20,427 nt of DNA from Hypsibius dujardini (taxonomy: Eukaryota > Tardigrada > Eutardigrada > Parachela > Hypsibiidae), in contig LRSR01012290.1 in assembly GCA_001579985.1 (NCBI GenBank), positions 1 through 20,427 on the forward strand, given 5' to 3'. Of the stretch, positions 8,405 to 18,636 are shown one piece after another (the stretch's first letter is position 1; the number at the start of each line of letters is the position of its first letter). The notes beneath the pieces are model-generated. The model was not told the DNA's origin. It saw nothing but the letters and a program-made list of their open reading frames with translations, and did not search any database. Position numbers and translations under genes: made by a program.

Positions 8405-8510
8405 TGCCGGCTCAATCAATCCAGCAATCAATCCAGCAATCAATCTAGCAATCAATCTAGCAATCAATCCAGCAATCAATCAACTTATCAATCAACTTAT
8501 CAATCAATGG
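8405..8510. repeat. AATC array with 12-bp higher-order unit
   Basis: CAATCAATCCAG/CAATCAATCTAG 12-mers repeat several times, then CAATCAACTTAT units. The tetranucleotide AATC is thus built into a 12-bp tandem unit. Units are adjacent with no spacers. Confidence 0.85.
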
Positions 8511-8602
8511 ACTGAACCCAAATTCTACTAGTTCTGCAAGCATAGTATTTTTTATTTTCCGCTGCCCGTGAGTTCTTCCTTGCGGAAACTTTGATTGCTT
8601 CA

Positions 8603-8945
8603 CCCCGCTGTGATTGTTTCGATTTCTCTTCCACGCTTTCGTTTTGATAAAATGTGCATTAAAACCCGTATCAAACCCCAGATGCAGTTTCCAGACGAAA
8701 TCTAATTCTATCCCCCTTCAATCGACTAATGGATCAATCAATCAACTGATCGATCAATCAATCAATTCAAACTGCTTTGCCTCGCCCCGCTGTGATTTTT
8801 TCGATTTTTTTTCACGCTTTGTTTTGATAAAATGTGTATTACAAACCGTTTCAAATCAGAGATGCAATTTCCAGGCGAAATCTCATTCTACCGTCCCTCA
8901 GTCAACTAATCGATCAATCAATCAATTCAAACTGCTTTTTCGTAA
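8603..8945. repeat. Tandem duplication, period about 182 bp
   Basis: Copy 1 begins at CCCCGCTGTGATT (8603) and copy 2 at the same word (8785). Both run through CGCTTT-GTTTTGATAAAATGTG, CAGATGCA, TTTCCAG-CGAAATCT and an ATCAATCAATCAATTCAAACTGCTTT tail region. The copies are diverged at many positions. Confidence 0.8.
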
Positions 8946-9144
8946 GGGTTTAAAATTAAATAATTCGTCAATCAAAGGATTGCTTTAATGGAATTCTTTC
9001 TCTTTCGCTGTTTTCATTTCCTATCTGAGAACCTCTTGCGGTTTACCTTCACCAAAATTTTTGTCGTAAAACTTGGATTTCGCAGGAAGGAAGTTTTAGA
9101 GTCTTCCACGACTTCAACCTTCCCTTCATCCTCATCTCGGCATT

Positions 9145-10964
9145 ATGGATTGGCAAACTTGTCCCCGCTGTAAGTCCTCCAGATACCGCAACCCGTCGCT
9201 CGTGCTGAAAGTCAACGTCTGCGGCCACTGCCTCTGCGAGAACTGTGTCAATCAACTCTTCAACCGCGGCAGCGGCCCTTGTCCGCAATGCCAAGTCATC
9301 CTCAAAAAGGACAAATTCCGCGTGCAGTTCTTCGAGGACGCCGAGATGGACAAGGAGGTGGACATTCGCCGGAAGGTGAGCTGATTGTCTTGTTTAAATA
9401 GGTTGTTTTAAATGAAATAAGAATATTAATTAATTCTGAATTCACCGTTAAGCGCATGTAATCAAATTTAGAACCATTTTTCGGCATATAAAATAGCATA
9501 TACAGTAAAACTTATAAATTAAACAACATTTAAAATATATAATAATCCTAATTAATTTTAATAATATTATTTTTTAATAATAATAATTTTTCGGCATTTA
9601 AAATACCAGTTAAAACAAAATATATAAAATAAAAATATATATGATTTAAAATGAGATTTTGCAACTTCAGATATTTTGTGTTTCAAATTTTGATTTATAT
9701 TGCCTGTGGTTGTCTGTAAATAAAAAATCTTTTTTTATTTAAAATCAAACGGTCAGATGTTCCAGTAAGTAAGTTAAATATATAGGTTCAAATAAACATT
9801 CTATTAAATACTTAGGTGACGCAGGAGTTGTTCCTGCGTGAGGAGGACTTCCCGTCATTGCGCGCATACAACGACTACCTGGAGGAAGTGGAGGGATTTA
9901 TTTTCAATCTAGTCAGCGGGACGGATTTGGAGGGTACGCGGCGGGCTATGGACGCGATGAAGGACACGTACAAGAAGGGCCTGCAGAATAGCCGATGGAA
10001 GAAGAGTAACGATCAAGTCTTTCTGGAGGAGCTTGTGGAGAAGGAACGTGCGTCGAATGATGAGGTGTCTCGACATGCGCACGACTCACAGGTTGGTCTT
10101 TTCATTTGGCGCAAGGGATGCAGAGCAGACCGTCCAATAGGCAGACCGGTAGTCAGTAGTTCCGTATTCAGGTGTGTAAGCAGATGGACCGGTAAAGATG
10201 CATTCAGACATTCAGACTGGCCGAGAGACAGACAAACAAATAGACGGACATGCTCAGAGACAGACAGGCAGACAGATAGACAGATAGAAATACAGACATA
10301 CAGACATGACAGACTGACAGTTTGGCAGTCTGGCAGACAGGTAGGCAGGCAGACAAGCAGTCAGGCAGATAGACTAACAGGTAGACAGACTAACACGTAG
10401 ACAGACAGACAGACTGATAGATAGACAGACACACTGGCAGGTAGACAGATAGACTGGCACTGGCAGGCTGGTAAACGGACAAGTTCAAGTTCGCATGACT
10501 GATTGTTCGTTTGTAATGAGATGTTTTTCTTTACTTTCCAGCGTGAAGAAGAAATTCGGAAAGCCAAGGAAAAGGACCAACTCCTGGACCTCCTGCAAGA
10601 CTCGGACATGTCTGCCGAGTCCGTTCTGGCGGATCACAAGCGGAAACGCGGGATCCTTGACGTGGAAGAGCGCTATCACGTGGTGCCGGAAGTTCGCCCG
10701 AAGCAGGTGATCGAAGAACCGCCGCCGATCATTACCGCCGCCGATGCCGAATGGTTCCTGCTGGACGACCGGCAGCTCTGCGGGGTGGAAGATGATCTGA
10801 ATGGTCCCCCTGTTCTGTCACCAGACAGTTTGGCCGCGGCTGGATTCTTGCGATCCATCCGTGAAACACCGGCAGCCGAGTTAGCGATGGGTTTTACTTG
10901 TGTCTTCCCTGCGCGACGAGCGCTTTTAGCCGCCTTTGATGGCTTGTATAATTTCCAGAAATGA
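9145..10964 (+). CDS. MNAT1: MNAT1 (MAT1), CDK-activating kinase assembly factor of TFIIH
   Basis: MAT1 stabilises the CDK7-cyclin H kinase and anchors it to core TFIIH for transcription initiation and repair. Exons: 9145-9375, 9816-10091 and 10542-10964; both introns are phase 0 and GT-AG. The join gives 310 codons (309 aa, the same length as human MAT1). The N-terminal C3HC4 RING has C6, C9, C26, H28, C31, C34, C46 and C49, spaced exactly as in the human protein, and is followed by FRVQFFED and DKEVDIRRK. Exon 2 carries [18 protein letters not shown] and the start of the charged coiled coil. Exon 3 carries the rest of the coiled coil and the C-terminal CDK-binding region ([18 protein letters not shown]). 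The start ATG has A at -3. Intron 1 is AT-rich and intron 2 carries a GACA array. An AATAAA lies 271 nt after the stop. Confidence 0.96.
9390..9810. other. AT-rich MNAT1 intron 1
   Basis: This 440-nt intron (9376-9815) is made mainly of AATAAT/TTTAAAAT words, with TTTTTCGGCAT(A/T)TAAAATA occurring twice (near 9478 and 9588). I see no coding or structured feature. Confidence 0.55.
10223..10480. repeat. Degenerate GACA array in MNAT1 intron 2
   Basis: GACA, GGCA and GATA units in a roughly 4-bp register within the intron 10092-10541. The MNAT1 exon 2 frame runs into it as an artefactual Asp/Arg/Gln/Thr-rich extension. Confidence 0.9.
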
Positions 10965-11234
10965 TCTTAACAGTTTTTGAGTTGTGCGGAAAAGGGATTT
11001 GCTGCATCCGTGATGGTTGCAAATCTGTGGATAACGACTCGTGCTCGAGGAATACGGCCTGTTACGGGTCACTTGAAATTCGAAGTACTTCTCGCTTGTC
11101 CGAACTATCCAGAGAGCGTTTTTTTAGCACTTTCCGAATCAAACTTTAATCTGCAATCGATTGGTCAAATGAGAAAAATGCTTTGAAGACAGTTAAGCCA
11201 GTTGAAATGAATGAAAAGAAAACATGTGCAAAAA

Positions 11235-11240
11235 AATAAA
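11235..11240 (+). terminator. AATAAA polyadenylation signal for MNAT1
   Basis: Canonical AATAAA 271 nt downstream of the MNAT1 stop codon, the first on this strand after the gene. Confidence 0.6.
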
Positions 11241-11421
11241 CGTCTGCACCTGAGCAGGCTGTTCTGCTCCAGAAGAATCCGTCCCGATGGCTTTCTTCCG
11301 TTTGATTGGTTGTCTTGATTGCCGTTGTCTCAGAATTCCCCGAATGTGGACTGAATATTTTATTGCCGTAGAATCATGGCTGCACCCATCTTCATCAGGT
11401 GGGTTCTTGCCAGCACAAGCG

Positions 11422-11476
11422 TGGACAGACAGGTCGCAGACAGAGGCAGGCAGACAGAGACAGGCAGACAGGCAGT
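11422..11476. repeat. Short GACA/GGCA array, intergenic
   Basis: CAGACAGG/CAGGCAGA units; the only GACA-type array in the window that lies outside a called gene. Confidence 0.85.
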
Positions 11477-12149
11477 GATTATTTTGAAAACTTTGTGCAA
11501 CACTGCCCTGCGCACTGTGTTAGGCGCCATTGACATATTACGTAACTAAAGGAAGGTAACTGGGTGGTCTTGACCCTTAATTACTCGCCAGTAAAATAGG
11601 CCTCGTTCTCCTGTATGATTTTGATTCTCTGGGCAGGTGGATGGTCGAAAAAGGCTTTTTTATTACGTAATATATGCATGGCATCTCAGGCCTTGACCGG
11701 AAACTCCCCACCTCTCTTCAAAACATTTTTCTGCCATGCCAACAGTGACTGAAATTGTCAGTGGCCCGAAATAGGCCGTATTCCTCGTGAGACAAACCAC
11801 CAATCAGAGCTCGCTCATCCACGGAAGGCGTGGCGTGAATCATGTATATGATATGACTCGTCAATTATTTACACATTCCAGAGTCCAGACAGACTGGAAT
11901 TTCTGAATTTCCATTTCAGCGTATACTTGAACACTTTTACTCTCCGAGAATAGATTTACGTAAGAGTTTTTCCGGTCATCCCGTTGGCGTTTTTTCTCCT
12001 GCGACTCCATTTATAATAATAGCTCATGGTTATTCCGTATATTTATTTATTCATTTGTAGCAGTTTGACATTTTTTTTAGGCATTTTATTTTAATATCCG
12101 GAGGCGGAACACGCAGTTGTATCAAAATTCGGTGCGCGACAGCTGTGTT

Positions 12150-12205
12150 TTCCCGGCAATTCATCAATCAACTACTTGTTTTTCAACTCGCAATCAATCA
12201 ATCAA
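12150..12205. repeat. AATC-type repeat just upstream of the GDPD start
   Basis: Two clusters of CAATCAATCAA-like units ending 13 bp before the ATG at 12218, so probably in the 5' UTR or core promoter. Confidence 0.65.
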
Positions 12206-12217
12206 TTGCTGGCCTTA

Positions 12218-14060
12218 ATGGTTAATGTCACCGGAACGTCACCATCTTCCCTGCTCCCGGATATTCCTGTCCCATCGGCCTCCTACGGCTCCTGGTTCCC
12301 CTCCCACAAAGGCATGATTATTTTGGGCATCTTAACCGGTTATATTGCTTCGTCTATTTTCTTTCTGAAATTCCCCACCTTGATTCATCGGAAGAAGAAG
12401 CAGGCGTTCAAATGCACCCACATCAGCCATCGTGGAGGTACCTTTCTTGGCCACATTTTGAAGTGTTTTATAATTTTAAATATTTTCTTGAGTTCTCGGG
12501 GGAAATGCCAACAGTTCATAACGTTTTCGTTTATTGATGAGGAGCATAAAAATTAAATAGAGCCGAAGGCCATGCTTGCAATCAATCAATCTGTCTATCG
12601 ATCCTTCAATCAATCCCTCAATCTATCAATCAATCAATCAATCGATTGATCAGTCGATTGATCAGAAATAGAAACTGTTACTACTTGCACGCCGCAACAG
12701 CAAACTCCCGGTTAATTTTGTTTAATTATATTTAAACGCTATTTTTAATAATTCAGAAAGTGAATTTTTTATTGCAAGTAAAATATATTTTTATTTTAGT
12801 TAAAAATCAGAGAAATAGAAAGCCACATTTATTAACCTATTTTTATTTAGAAGAAATAAATTTACTTTAAATATAATATTCTAATATTTGAAATAAATTT
12901 GGGATCGTTTTACATCGAAGTAGTTTAAAATTGATCCCGAATTTTTCGGGTAATTCAAAGCATGACACGGCCAATCAACAATCAACGGCACGGTTTAATG
13001 ATAAAGCTACCCTCAATCATTGAATCAATCAACCCATTGATCGACTGTTAAAGTGACTGTATTCCACTCAATCAATCATTCAGTCAGTAATCCTTTCTAA
13101 GGAATTCTGGGGAAATAATATTATAATCCAACAATGCTAGTACCTGTTTCAGTCATATAACTAACTGTTCGGTCTAATTACTCCTATCATTTTAATTTGA
13201 TTTATTTTTTCTGCAGGCGCGGGAGAAAATTTGGAGAACACAATGACCGCGTTTCGACAGTGAGTACCACCGGTACCCGGCATTTTCGCCGGCACCCTTC
13301 TTCTATTTCCTTATCAATACGGTCGATTCGGCTCACACAAATGATTGCCACTTATTAGTTCTACACGGTATTGTTCTTGCATTTGCAGTGCGAGGTCGCA
13401 GGGCACGGAGATGTTGGAACTGGGTAAGAACAGACAGACAGACAGACAGACAGACAGACTCACTCACAAACTCACTCATTTTGCTTTGAAAGGTACCAAG
13501 TGCCAATACTACCAAAGCAAACACTTGAACAGCTAGTTTACCGTGTGTTTGTTTCTCTTTCTACGTTCGCAGACGTTCACTTGTCGCTGGACGGTGAGGT
13601 AGTCGTCGCGCACGACGGCGTTCTCACCAGGACGGCCGGTCATGCAGGCCGAATCGCGGAGACCAACTTTGCGGACCTGCCGGAGATGCTGGAGAGCCTG
13701 TCTGTGTGCTTTGGAAATGGTACTAGTATTCATACTAGATCAATGAGTCATGCGAACTTTTCGCTTGACGGTTGTTTGATGATCTCACGGGTTGAAATGA
13801 CATGCCTTTTTATGTGGTCGGGTTTAGTGCATAAGGCGAGGGCAAGTAATGCGGACAGACGGATGCCGTTGTTACGGGAGGTCTTCGCAGAGTTTCCCAC
13901 TCTGCCGATCAATGTCGATCTGAAGGAAAATAGCGATGTGCTCGTTCGGAAGGTGGGAGTCACAGATCGACAGAGAGAGACGTGGAAATGAAGAACAGAT
14001 TGACACAGAAGTACAGACAGACAAAAGTACAGACAGACAAAAGTATAGACAGACAAAAGT

Positions 14061-14109
<49 letters not shown>

Positions 14110-15453
14110 TCCACCGGTCAGCAACTAGACAACTAGGATGGGAATCATGGAGTTTGCTTTGCTGAATGTTGTTCATCTTTCTGCATTTAGACTTCCGAAC
14201 TGATCAAGGAATTCAGAAGAGAGCATCTGACTGTGTGGGGCAACGCTCGAGACGCGGTTGCTCAGAAATGCCGTCGTGAGGTACAGTTGTACGCCTTTAT
14301 GGAATGCCTTTTTATTCAGCCTTCAATCACCGATGCATGATTACTGTGCGACTGGCCGTTCTCTCTCCCGTAGAATCCCAATATACCAATGTTTTTCTCC
14401 ATTCGCCGGGCCCTGGTGACGTTGCTCCTGTTTTGGACTGGATTGCTCCCCTTCCTGCCGATCAAAGAGGAATTCTTTGAAATCTGCATGCCTTCCATAT
14501 TTTTAAAGTATGTCCCGTGTTCCCTTGTTACTACATGTATTTGGCTTGCGAAAACTGCTTGTCTGTGATTAATTTACTTCGCAGGTGGCGACAATTAAGT
14601 ATATTTGTTTTCTTCCAGTACTTCAACGAGTTTTGCTGTTGCCAAACGGTCGACACGGCTGACCATTTGGATTTTCGATAAGTCAGTCACATCTGCCGAA
14701 GATTTGCTGTTTTCATTTAATTTTATAAATTTGGGATTGGATGAAATTCGGATTTCTTTATTTTTAATAGAAAACTTTCAAAGTGTTTATCAAGTTTTTC
14801 GTAATTTCAACACATCCTTAACTTTCAAGGATTGAATTTTGTTAGTAATTGTTAATTTGTAATTTAGTCGTTCTACAAAACTCCAATTCGTCTTTGCGGT
14901 TTCGTTATTTAGCAATTTCTTACTTTGAAAATGTTCCAAATCTGTAATTCGTTTGTTTTTCTAAATTCTCTATTGAAATTTTGTCATTTTTAATTTCGTC
15001 ACTTAATTACTTTAGTGCACGGTAGCTTTAATACAAAATTGAAATTAAGCATTAAACATCTTCAAATACATACAAAAGAATAGACATGTGATTAAAACAA
15101 TAGTGCTAAAAATCTAATAAAATAAAAATATGTAAATAAAATGTAAATGTAATAAAATTTAAATAAAATAAAATAAAATGTGAATAAAATAAGCAAGTGC
15201 AATAAAATTTGTAAGTTTAACAAAATCGCTCGATGTATTTTGAATCTTATTTTCCAGATTAATGATGCGGAAAACGCTAATCGACCACCTGAAGAAACGC
15301 GGAATTCAAGTCTACATTTGGGTGCTGAATGATGAGGCCGACTTCACCAGAGCATTCGAACTGGGTGCCACCGGGGTGATGACGGACTTCCCGACTCTGC
15401 TGAGCAACTATCTGAAAGAGCGCCCTCACTACTTTCTCCCGACTCATCTCTGA
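12218..15453 (+). CDS. Membrane glycerophosphodiester phosphodiesterase, GDPD1/GDE4-like
   Basis: GDPD-domain enzyme of the GDPD1/GDPD3 type, which in vertebrates act as lysophospholipase D on lyso-phospholipids and N-acyl lysophosphatidylethanolamines; the exact substrate here is inferred. Exons: 12218-12437, 13217-13259, 13389-13423, 13573-13719, 13828-13952, 14191-14280, 14374-14507, 14619-14681 and 15258-15453 (stop TGA). All are GT-AG and in phase, giving 351 codons (350 aa). A transmembrane helix spans about residues 32-52 (IILGILTGYIASSIFFL), then KK-rich residues. The catalytic set is visible: HRGG (H71), GENLEN, ELDVHL (E98, D100) and VVAHD (H113). Exon 5 has RMPLLREVF and LPINVDLKE, exon 6 LTVWGN, exon 7 a second hydrophobic stretch and exon 9 GIQVYIWVLNDE and GATGVMTDFP. 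Intron 4 (13720-13827) is 108 nt with no stop, so it can be read through in frame. Only the 3' end is duplicated downstream. I assign the family but not an orthologue name. Confidence 0.93.
12577..12665. repeat. AATC-type array in GDPD intron 1
   Basis: ATCAATCAATC runs ending in GATTGATCAGTCGATTGATCAG, which adds an inverted component. It lies within the 779-nt intron 12438-13216. Confidence 0.75.
12715..12960. other. AT-rich part of GDPD intron 1 with small hairpin
   Basis: AT-rich sequence. GGGATCGTTTTA (from 12901) and TAAAATTGATCCC (ending about 12939) can form a hairpin. I see nothing else. Confidence 0.5.
12970..13085. repeat. Scattered AATC-type units in GDPD intron 1
   Basis: CAATCAACAATCAACGG, then TGAATCAATCAACC, then CAATCAATCATTCAGTC; interrupted and diverged. 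Confidence 0.6.
13430..13460. repeat. GACA array in GDPD intron 3
   Basis: Nearly pure run of CAGA/GACA units directly after the splice donor at 13424. The intron is 13424-13572. Confidence 0.95.
13966..14110. repeat. GACA array in GDPD intron 5
   Basis: Starts with a higher-order TACAGACAGACAAAAG unit repeated several times (about 14012-14065), then pure GACA to about 14106. The intron is 13953-14190. Confidence 0.95.
14682..15257. other. AT-rich last intron of the GDPD gene
   Basis: A 576-nt intron. Its right part (about 15115-15195) is an imperfect AATAAA/TAAATAAAAT repeat. Several AATAAA words here could act as premature polyadenylation signals. It has no tetranucleotide array of the GACA type. 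Confidence 0.6.
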
Positions 15454-15555
15454 AATCATTAAATTCATACGGACTTCCCGACTCTGCTGAGCAACTATCT
15501 GACAGAGCGCCCTCTCTACCTTCTCCCGACTCATCTCTGAAATCATTAAATTCAA
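15382..15555. repeat. 87-bp direct tandem duplication of the GDPD 3' end
   Basis: Unit 1 is 15382-15468, covering the last 23 sense codons, the TGA and 15 nt beyond. Unit 2 is 15469-15555 and differs at only a handful of bases. A few bases of a third unit (ACGGA) follow. The second unit lies after the stop and so becomes 3' UTR. It also reads as a 29-residue repeated peptide on the minus strand, which is not a gene. Confidence 0.95.
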
Positions 15556-15841
15556 ACGGATGCGTTTTCTCTCGGTGCCTTGTTTTTTTATTATTTTTTT
15601 ACGATTGACGTATCATGACGCTGAACTGATCGGCACGCTAAAGGAAGAACTTCCTGCAATTATTCAAAGCAACCAGCGAGGAGTAGAGATCTCACTGGCA
15701 AAATCTTCCTAATTGTTTGCAAAAACTACAAATTATACACGCAAAAATTGTTGGCTCATTAGTAAAAAGAACGAAAATGAGGAAGGAATTCCGTAAAGGT
15801 GTCGGATTAAAAAAAGGGGCAGGAGAAATTGAGAATTGAGA
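15454..15841. other. Convergent intergenic gap, GDPD to SMC2
   Basis: A 388-bp gap between two stop codons on opposite strands, holding the extra copy of the 87-bp unit and a T-run at about 15583-15600. I see no gene. The SMC2 side has no canonical AATAAA on the minus strand within this gap. Confidence 0.6.
15545..15550 (+). terminator. Possible ATTAAA polyadenylation signal for GDPD gene
   Basis: ATTAAA 92 nt after the stop, in the second copy of the 87-bp duplication. The same word in copy 1 (15458-15463) is too close to the stop to be useful. There is no AATAAA on this strand before the convergent gene. Confidence 0.3.
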
Positions 15842-18583
15842 TCATTCATCGTCCTCCTCATCGCCGTCCTCCTCGGCGTCGTCTGCTTCGTCGTCGAGAG
15901 CAGCCTTGTCGTTCACTTTGGCCGTCACTTTGGACACACCGTCCTGAAAGCCGACCCGGAAGACAATGTTGGCGTTGTTGAACATGCCTTCTTTCAATGA
16001 CACGACAATAAACTACAGAGGAAAAAGAAGGATTAACGATAGGCAGAAATGATTGGAGAGAGACACATTCTGATTCGCATGAATCGACTCTACCAGACAT
16101 ACCTGACTCTGCTTGAAATGCATCCGAATCATTTTGCCCACGTTCTGGGTGTGGCTTAAGTCCAGGGCCGCGTCGATTTCGTCCAAAACGTAAACCGGCG
16201 CGGGATTCATCTTCAGCATTGCCAAGATAAGGGAAAGAGCGACCAAGGAACTATAAAGAAATCAGGCATTTTTTATGCGATTCAAAAATACCCAGATATA
16301 ACGTAAATGATGTATCTATCAATCAAAACTCACAGGGGTTGCCTGTTTTCTTTAATTATTCCCAGATCATTATGGGAGTCCTTGTCCGTTTGCCTATCTG
16401 ACGGTCTGCCTGTCTCCCTGCCTGCTTATCTGTCTTTCTGTCTGTCTGTGTGTCTGTCTGTGTGTCTGTATGCCTGTATGTGTGTCTGTATGTGTGCCTG
16501 TGTGTCTGTCTGTGTGTCTGTCTGTATATCTGTGTGTCTGCCTGCCTGCATGTCTATCTGTGTGTCTGGATTGCCGAAATATCCTCACCGTTGCCCACCA
16601 CTGAGCTCCGACAGCGATTCCTTCCACAGCCAGTCTTTCTTGGTCTTGGAATTGCCAAGTGCCACGCGAATCCGAAGGGCCTCACACAGATTTCCATGGC
16701 TGTCCTTTTCACGTTCCAACATGCAATTGGCGTTTGGTAAAAGTGACTCGAAAATTTTCCCGAAGTGCTATGGGATAAACATTCAGTTGTGGTAAAATGG
16801 TAAAACAAGCGCAACGAACAAGTGAATATACGCCTTACCTTGTTGACTTCGGTGACCGCGAGCTCGATCAGGTCGCGTTTCTTGATGTCAAGATTCTGAA
16901 TGATGTTCTCAAGCTGTTCCTTGTCCTTGTGGCAGGTACGGTTCTTTTCTTTCAGCTCTTCATACTGAAAAAATTCAGCGTTTAGAGTCATGCCTGACTA
17001 CCTTTAGTGATGTCCGTCTGTCTTCACTGAGTCTTTCTGTCTGACTGTAGTTGATCTTGTCTGTCTGTCACCCTGATGTCTGCCTACATTATATCTGGCT
17101 CCTGACTGACCTTCATGATGTCTATCTGTCAGCCTTATATGATGCCTGCCTTCGTTGTACAGTATTTGTTTGTCTGATCGCTATTGATGATATCTGTCTG
17201 CCTGACCGTATAAGGTGTATAGTCTATGCCTGCCTAATTATCTATATCATGCGTCTGCGAGTCAGCCTCTGATGATGCTTGTCTACTGGACTGTTCTTGC
17301 AGTCGGCTATCCACTAGATAAAAAGACAGAAATTAAAACGGAACCAACCTGTCGCTGGATATTCTCAAAATCGCAATTCGTCTCCTGGCCCAACGCGCGG
17401 TCCAACTCCTTCCGGCGTTTCAAGCATTTCTCCAATTCCTGCTTCATCTTGGCCATGTTCATCTCCTCCACCTTGTAGGCGGACTCCGGAGTGCCGAGTT
17501 TGGTGTATTCATCGCCCAACCACTCGTGCTCCTTGAAGAGCTCCTCGTTCAGCTAGAATTGCAGCAAAACAATCTCACACCTACACACCTCATCCATGAG
17601 ATACCATGATCTATTGACCAAGCCGGAAACTAACTCTGTTTTCGATCGCCTTGAGCTGATTCTTTTGCGCATCAAGATCGGATTTGGCCTTGTCCAGGTC
17701 TCGGTTGAGCTTCGTCCGGTCCTTTTCCATGTTACGCTTCTCAGCGTGGGCTTCCTGCAGCTGGACGCTCTTCTGAGCAACACTGGATAAAAAATCCAAA
17801 TGAAGAAAAACATGAAGCCAGGTCTGCAAGTTGAAACCCGAGTGCCTATGCCTGTTTTTATGTCCGTCAGTCTTGTCTGTCTAGAGAACAACAAGTTGTC
17901 TTTCTGTCTGTTCGTCTGAGTGCCTGTCCATGTGTCTATGCGTCTGTCTGATTGCCTATCTGTCCATCTGTCGGTCTGTTTGTCTGTCTTACAGCCTGTC
18001 TATCTGTCTGTCTGAGTTGCTTTATATGGACTGTCTGATTTTCCAGTCCGTCTCCTTACCCGCTGCGATGATCATTATACCGCTTGCTAGCCTGATCATG
18101 CTCCACCTCCACCGGCGCGAGGGTCTCCTGCTTCTTAAGAATCTTTGCCTCGTATTCGGCCACGCGGCTTTTATGGTCCGCAATCTCTTGCGTGAGTGTG
18201 TGACTGGCCGTCAGGTTGTTGTCGATATTGGTCTGGCATTCCATCTGTCGCTGGACCACTTTATTCACCGCCTCCGTCTGCTTCCGTACGTTTTCCCGGC
18301 ATTTTGCCTCGTGCTTTTCCGCATCGGCCTTTTCCAAGTCAACCGCGTTCTCCGCCGACAGTTTGGTCTTGAGGTCGTTGATTTTGGCAGTCAACTCCTC
18401 CCGGCGAGCTTCTCCATCATTCAATTCCGTCTCCAAAGTTTCTATTGAAAAAAGACAACTATGAATTTAAACTTTCGCTTGTATGACTAACTGCCTTAAT
18501 TCGCCTCGGGTTCCTGTCATGTCTGTCTACTTTTCTGTGTGCATTTCCGTCCGGCCGTCCGTTCGTCTGCTTGCCTGTCTGAA

Positions 18584-18636
<53 letters not shown>

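Larger units (their letters stand above)
8034..9144. other. Divergent intergenic region between NUS1 and MNAT1
   Basis: The NUS1 side (8034-8220) has promoter-like motifs: a GCGATGACGT 10-mer, the CCCCTGGGGG block and a CCGCCCC box. The middle has AATC arrays (8405-8510) and a 182-bp tandem duplication (8603-8945). The MNAT1 side (8990-9144) shows no recognisable motif. The long plus-strand frame at 8614-8988 arises from the duplication and is not called. Confidence 0.6.
11046..11787. repeat. Inverted pair of a CGAGGAATACGGCCT word
   Basis: The plus strand at 11046-11080 and the minus strand at 11787-11749 share an exact 15-mer, CGAGGAATACGGCCT, followed by a similar TT-CGGG-CACT stretch. 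They could be termini of a decayed element of about 740 bp or two unrelated repeat fragments. Confidence 0.45.
10965..12217. other. Intergenic region between MNAT1 and the GDPD gene
   Basis: Contains the presumed MNAT1 3' UTR with AATAAA at 11235-11240, a short GACA array (11422-11476), an inverted pair of a roughly 35-bp word (11046-11080 and 11749-11787), and ATTACGTAA words at about 11538 and 11662. The GDPD promoter should be near the right end, where AATC units begin. I recognise no gene or core promoter. Confidence 0.55.

Noticed and set aside
8405-8510. CRISPR-like array
   Set aside because: The 12-mers are contiguous with no unique spacers, and the DNA is eukaryotic.
8614-8988. 124-codon plus-strand frame with an internal repeat
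   Set aside because: It is caused by the 182-bp tandem duplication and AATC units. There is no domain or splice context, and it lies in the NUS1-MNAT1 promoter space.
5979-10964. NUS1 and MNAT1 as a functional divergent pair
   Set aside because: The starts are 1.1 kb apart with repeats between them, and the two shared promoter motifs link NUS1 to the zinc-finger gene, not to MNAT1.
12176-12217. Upstream start for the GDPD protein at 12176
   Set aside because: It would be a TTG start reading through AATC repeats. The first ATG in frame is at 12218, directly before a sensible N-terminus.
15277-15555. Minus-strand frame with a 29-residue repeated peptide
   Set aside because: It is antisense to GDPD exon 9 and its 87-bp duplication; the repeat comes from the DNA duplication.
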